Assembly (NCBI RefSeq): GCF_032926325.1
Contig: NZ_CP136709.1
Coordinates: forward strand, 3,070,501-3,134,500
Origin: Aestuariibaculum lutulentum
Lineage (GTDB): Bacteria > Bacteroidota > Bacteroidia > Flavobacteriales > Flavobacteriaceae
Direction of reading: 5' to 3'
DNA length: 64,000 nucleotides
Numbering within the stretch: the stretch's first letter is position 1; every line of letters starts with the position of its first letter. Shown here in pieces: positions 61,036-64,000 of this stretch. Below the pieces are notes generated by a model. It was not told the DNA's origin and searched no databases. It saw only the letters and a program-made list of their open reading frames with translations. The position numbers and the translations under genes were made by a program.

Positions 61036-63675
61036 ATGACTAAATATTTATTACATATCATTTTATTTTTAGCGACGACGCAGTTTTTCTTTGCTCAGGA
61101 AAATGGTGTTGTTGCTTTTGTATTACCAGTAAGAACGTCTTTAAAGTTTAATAAATATGCTATAAATCCGACCTTTAGTTTTGTTCGTGAGCAGAATAAA
61201 TTCATCACATTCACGAATAAAAGAGAATGGGTACAGTTTGATGATGCTCCGCAGACCTATTTATTTAGCTACTCCGGAAGGTTTGCAGAAAATAGAGGTA
61301 TGGGTATCGGTTTATTTCAGCAGGATTATGGTGTCCTTACCACTTTTGGAGGCATTGTAAACTATGCCTACAATGTAGTTTTAGACCGTGATAGTAATCT
61401 AACTTTTGGTGCCAACTTAGGATTTTACCAAAGTGGTATTAATGAAGGTCGTGTTGTTTCAAATTATTCCGATCCGGCATTACAAAATATCCCAAACAAC
61501 TCAATTTTAACTTTAAATCCTGGAATTAATTACGGGACAACATTTTTAGATTTCGGATTAGCATTAAATAATATCGTTGCCTATAACTTAAAATCGTCTA
61601 ATCTACTGGAAGAAAATCCAGAGCAAGGTTTACAGGCTCATGTGATGTATACTGGTTTTATGGACAGTCGCGGATTTTTCGATGAAAGCAAATTCAGCGC
61701 TCTATTAAGAACAGAATTTAAAAAGGACAAGACCATTATTTCCGGACTTGCCATGATTGCTGTTCCAAAAGGAATTTGGGCTCAAGCAGGATATAATAGC
61801 ATGTATGGGATATCAGCAGGGTTAGGTATAAATATAAGCAACCAAATCGCCATTGAATATAATTATGAAAAGGCGGTTGGAGATTTATCATCTTTTGGAA
61901 ATTCTCATGAATTTACTTTGGCCTATAAATTTAAAAAGCAATACAGATATAATTACAGTGATGAGGAGCAGGAAGAGGCTCTTTTAATTCAAGATAAGCG
62001 CACCAGACAAATTGCAGCAAGACGTAAAGCTAATGCAGCTACAGCTAAGGTAGATCGCGAGGCTTTAGCGGTCAAACGTGAAGAAGAGAGAGCATTAATG
62101 CAAATTAGATTGGATTCTATTGCGCAAGCAAAGGTAGAGTTACGAGCAAAACAAAAAGCTGCTGCTGCTGAACGTATTGAGGAGAAAAAACAAGCCAACA
62201 ATACTAATATAGCTAAAGTTGTTATCCCTACAGAAATAGTAGCTAACAAAGATGATAAAGATGCGGAAGAAGCCGCAAGACTGAAAGCAGAACAAGAAGA
62301 GCGAGCCAGATTAGCTGAGGCTGCTAGATTAAAAGCAGCACAAGAAGAACAAGCTAGATTGGCTGAAGCTGCTAGATTAAGAGCACAACAGCAAGAGCAA
62401 GCGAGATTAGCAGAAGCTGCTAGATTAAAAGCAGCACAAGAAGAACAAGCCAGATTGGCTGAAGCTGCTAGATTAAGAGCACAACAGCAAGAGCAAGCGA
62501 GATTAGCAGAAGCCGCAAGATTGAAAGCAGAACAAGAAGAGCAAGCCAGGTTAGCAGAAGCTGCTAGATTAAAAGCAGAACAGGAAGAGCAAGCAAGATT
62601 GGCAGAAGCCGCTAGATTGAAAGCAGAGCAAGAAGAACAGGCGAGATTGGCAGAAGCTGCTAGATTAAAGGCAGAACAGGAAGAACAAGCAAGATTAGCT
62701 GAAGCCGCTAGATTAAAAGCAGAGCAGGAAGAACAGGCGAGAGTTGCTGCAGAAAAAGTGTCAGAAGTTAAAGAGAGTGGTATTGTTATTCCGGAACCAA
62801 CGGACGAGAATACAGATGCTTTAAGTGCTGTAACCAGATTGGCTTTAGAAAATCAAAATATTCAAAAGCAATTAATGATTCAGTTAAATGAAGTGTTAAT
62901 TATAAAAGAAAAAGATTTAAAAGATTTAAAAGAAGAAAACGATTTAAGCGAGCAAGGTATTGTGAGTGCACCAAAAGCATTCAAGAGTGTAAGTGCCGAA
63001 AATGCGAAACTGGAATCTATCAAATTGCAATTGGATAATGAGATTAATTCTCAAAATGAAAAAATTGCTGAATTAGAGACACTTTACAGTTTAAGACTTA
63101 AAAAAGTAAAAGATAAACGGGATGAAACAAATATATTCTATTCAAGAACAATTAATGCTTTAAAAGAAAATCAATTTCAAATGATTCGAACTAGAGAAAA
63201 CGTGCTTGATAAGTTTGAAAGTGTAAGAGTAGCCACAGAGATAGAGCGTAAGCGTAGAATTAAACGTGCACTTTACGATAATGAGGAGGACAGATACAAT
63301 AAAGACCGTGCGGCATTAAATTCAATTAAACAATTTACAAAGCCAAGTCAGTTACCATTATCTGATAAAGATTTTGATTACGGAGAAGAATTAACAGGTA
63401 ACATTCGAATTGTTAAAGATGTTAAGCATGTAGAGAGTGGTTATTATTTAGTATTAGCTGTTCATAGTGATGTAGCGAAAAGAGACCAGTTTGTGCAACG
63501 TGCTATAGAAGCAGGACAAAAGAATATCGATTTCTTCTTCGATGTAAATACAAGTAAATATTATATATATAATGATAAGTATGATAGCATTGAAACAGCT
63601 AAAAGAGCATTAGATAATAAAGGACCTCAACCATATAACAGTAAAATGTCTATGGTAAAAATTGAAAATAACTAG
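61036..63675 (+). CDS. PorP/SprF-family protein with repeat-bearing coiled coil and SPOR-like tail
   Basis: An 879-residue protein, far longer than the usual 300-350 residues of PorP/SprF. After a signal peptide (TTQFFFAQ), residues about 22-305 form the PorP/SprF barrel domain (NPTFSFVREQNKFITFTNKR; MGIGLFQQDYGVLTTFGG; IEYNYEKAVGDLSSFGNSHE). There follow a charged helix, ten 16-residue Ala/Glu/Arg repeats (about 413-573), a second coiled coil (about 590-760) and a C-terminal SPOR-like domain (ESGYYLVLAVHSDVAKRDQF...YYIYNDKYDS). SprF proteins help SprB-type adhesins reach the surface. The extension may span the periplasm and touch peptidoglycan; inferred. It is 1 bp from the type B cargo gene. 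Confidence 0.85.
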   Translation: MTKYLLHIILFLATTQFFFAQENGVVAFVLPVRTSLKFNKYAINPTFSFVREQNKFITFTNKREWVQFDDAPQTYLFSYSGRFAENRGMGIGLFQQDYGVLTTFGGIVNYAYNVVLDRDSNLTFGANLGFYQSGINEGRVVSNYSDPALQNIPNNSILTLNPGINYGTTFLDFGLALNNIVAYNLKSSNLLEENPEQGLQAHVMYTGFMDSRGFFDESKFSALLRTEFKKDKTIISGLAMIAVPKGIWAQAGYNSMYGISAGLGINISNQIAIEYNYEKAVGDLSSFGNSHEFTLAYKFKKQYRYNYSDEEQEEALLIQDKRTRQIAARRKANAATAKVDREALAVKREEERALMQIRLDSIAQAKVELRAKQKAAAAERIEEKKQANNTNIAKVVIPTEIVANKDDKDAEEAARLKAEQEERARLAEAARLKAAQEEQARLAEAARLRAQQQEQARLAEAARLKAAQEEQARLAEAARLRAQQQEQARLAEAARLKAEQEEQARLAEAARLKAEQEEQARLAEAARLKAEQEEQARLAEAARLKAEQEEQARLAEAARLKAEQEEQARVAAEKVSEVKESGIVIPEPTDENTDALSAVTRLALENQNIQKQLMIQLNEVLIIKEKDLKDLKEENDLSEQGIVSAPKAFKSVSAENAKLESIKLQLDNEINSQNEKIAELETLYSLRLKKVKDKRDETNIFYSRTINALKENQFQMIRTRENVLDKFESVRVATEIERKRRIKRALYDNEEDRYNKDRAALNSIKQFTKPSQLPLSDKDFDYGEELTGNIRIVKDVKHVESGYYLVLAVHSDVAKRDQFVQRAIEAGQKNIDFFFDVNTSKYYIYNDKYDSIETAKRALDNKGPQPYNSKMSMVKIENN
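62272..62751 (+). repeat. Ten tandem 48-bp repeats coding AARLKAEQEEQARLAE-type units
   Basis: Ten copies of a 16-residue unit, the last one partial. Within them, 62320-62415 and 62416-62511 are 96-bp direct repeats that differ at one base by my reading. This implies a recent duplication and likely copy-number variation. Confidence 0.9.
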
Positions 63676-63748
63676 AAAAATAAAGAAGCCCAGCATTTAT
63701 AATACTGTGCCCCAATTAGGTATTATAAGTGATAAAAAACTAACCGCC

Positions 63749-64000
63749 ATGAAAAAAACTACTTTTATTAAACCTACTTTGGTTTTGTTATTCCTGCTGC
63801 TATCCTATTGCGGTATGGCTCAAACCTACAAGGAATTTTCTGTTAGGGAAAAGGTCGATGTTCGAGGAAGTATGCTTGTAATAGGTAATGCGATATTAGG
63901 ACAGGACAATAATAATTTTAACGATACTTCAAAAGATAATCAGGATATCAATATGCAATATATTGATATAGATAGTGATGCCTCGACCTTTAGTTCAAGT
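63749..64000 (+). CDS. Start of a probable large secreted adhesin (3'-truncated)
   Basis: The ATG at 63749 opens a frame that runs to the window end (84 residues seen). There is a signal peptide (LLFLLLSYCGMAQ), then VREKVDVRGSMLVIGNAILG and acidic segments (DNQDINMQYIDIDSDAS). From memory this N-terminus matches very large flavobacterial surface proteins with many repeated domains and a T9SS tail. Lying directly after a cargo-PorP/SprF pair supports the reading, as SprB-type adhesins sit beside sprF. The remainder, and so the identity, lies outside the window. Confidence 0.6.
   Translation, partial: MKKTTFIKPTLVLLFLLLSYCGMAQTYKEFSVREKVDVRGSMLVIGNAILGQDNNNFNDTSKDNQDINMQYIDIDSDASTFSSS

Noticed and set aside
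62272..62751. CRISPR-like array considered because of regular 48-bp periodicity
   Set aside because: The repeats are in-frame coding units with no spacers and no cas genes nearby.

Overview
The window reads as the chromosome of a marine-type member of the Flavobacteriaceae (Bacteroidota). Evidence: a SusC/SusD pair, type IX secretion (T9SS) cargo with a gliding-motility C-terminal domain next to a PorP/SprF-family protein, many short lipoproteins with acidic residues after the lipobox cysteine, AT-rich DNA, promoters of the TTG-N19-TAnnTTTG type, and the gene order tpx-dgkA-ftsK-lolA-lptF/G-ribB. No plasmid, phage or CRISPR hallmark was seen.

Layout. 1-13055 (+): a polysaccharide utilisation locus, probably for laminarin (beta-1,3-glucan): membrane-anchored Y_Y_Y/LuxR-type regulator (5' end outside the window), SusC, SusD, two PKD-type surface lipoproteins (candidate glycan-binding proteins), a GH16 endo-glucanase lipoprotein and a GH3 beta-glucosidase lipoprotein. 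13123-18278 (-): TetR regulator, ABC exporter with a strikingly degenerate nucleotide-binding domain, HlyD adaptor, TolC channel. 18844-18928 (-): tRNA-Ser(UGA). 19122-22151 (+): nitroreductase, a REP-like intergenic element, a KdnA-type sugar aminotransferase and a two-domain lipoprotein. 22148-29348 (-): the housekeeping run from tpx to ribB; the RibB protein carries a GTP cyclohydrolase II-like half without its zinc and catalytic motifs. 29631-31805 (+): katG.

31863-43323: small lipoprotein and membrane genes; a histidine-decarboxylase-like PLP enzyme divergent from an Lrp/AsnC regulator; an HMA-CDF cation transporter; a DoxDA-DsrE sulfur cluster; a peroxiredoxin-thioredoxin-small protein cassette; an NhaC antiporter; and a second PLP enzyme/Lrp divergent pair. 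43419-46895 (+): an unusual run of three tandem paralogous 7-TM proteins, all with non-ATG starts, overlapping an orphan histidine kinase gene. This is the best candidate here for an undescribed signalling system. 46922-54933 (mostly -): RluA-type pseudouridine synthase, panB, a CE7-like esterase plus GH28 pectinase pair, an NTF2-like protein (+), L-serine dehydratase, a collagen-like lipoprotein and a BamA/TamA-like barrel. 55144-57051 (+): dnaK behind a sigma-54-like promoter and a perfect palindrome. 57309-64000 (+): a secreted small protein, then a T9SS surface module: beta-helix-like protein, type B cargo, a PorP/SprF protein extended by a long repeat-bearing coiled coil and SPOR-like tail, and the start of a probable giant adhesin cut by the window end.

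All calls come from reading the sequence; no database search was possible. Family names are from recognisable motifs and remembered family features.
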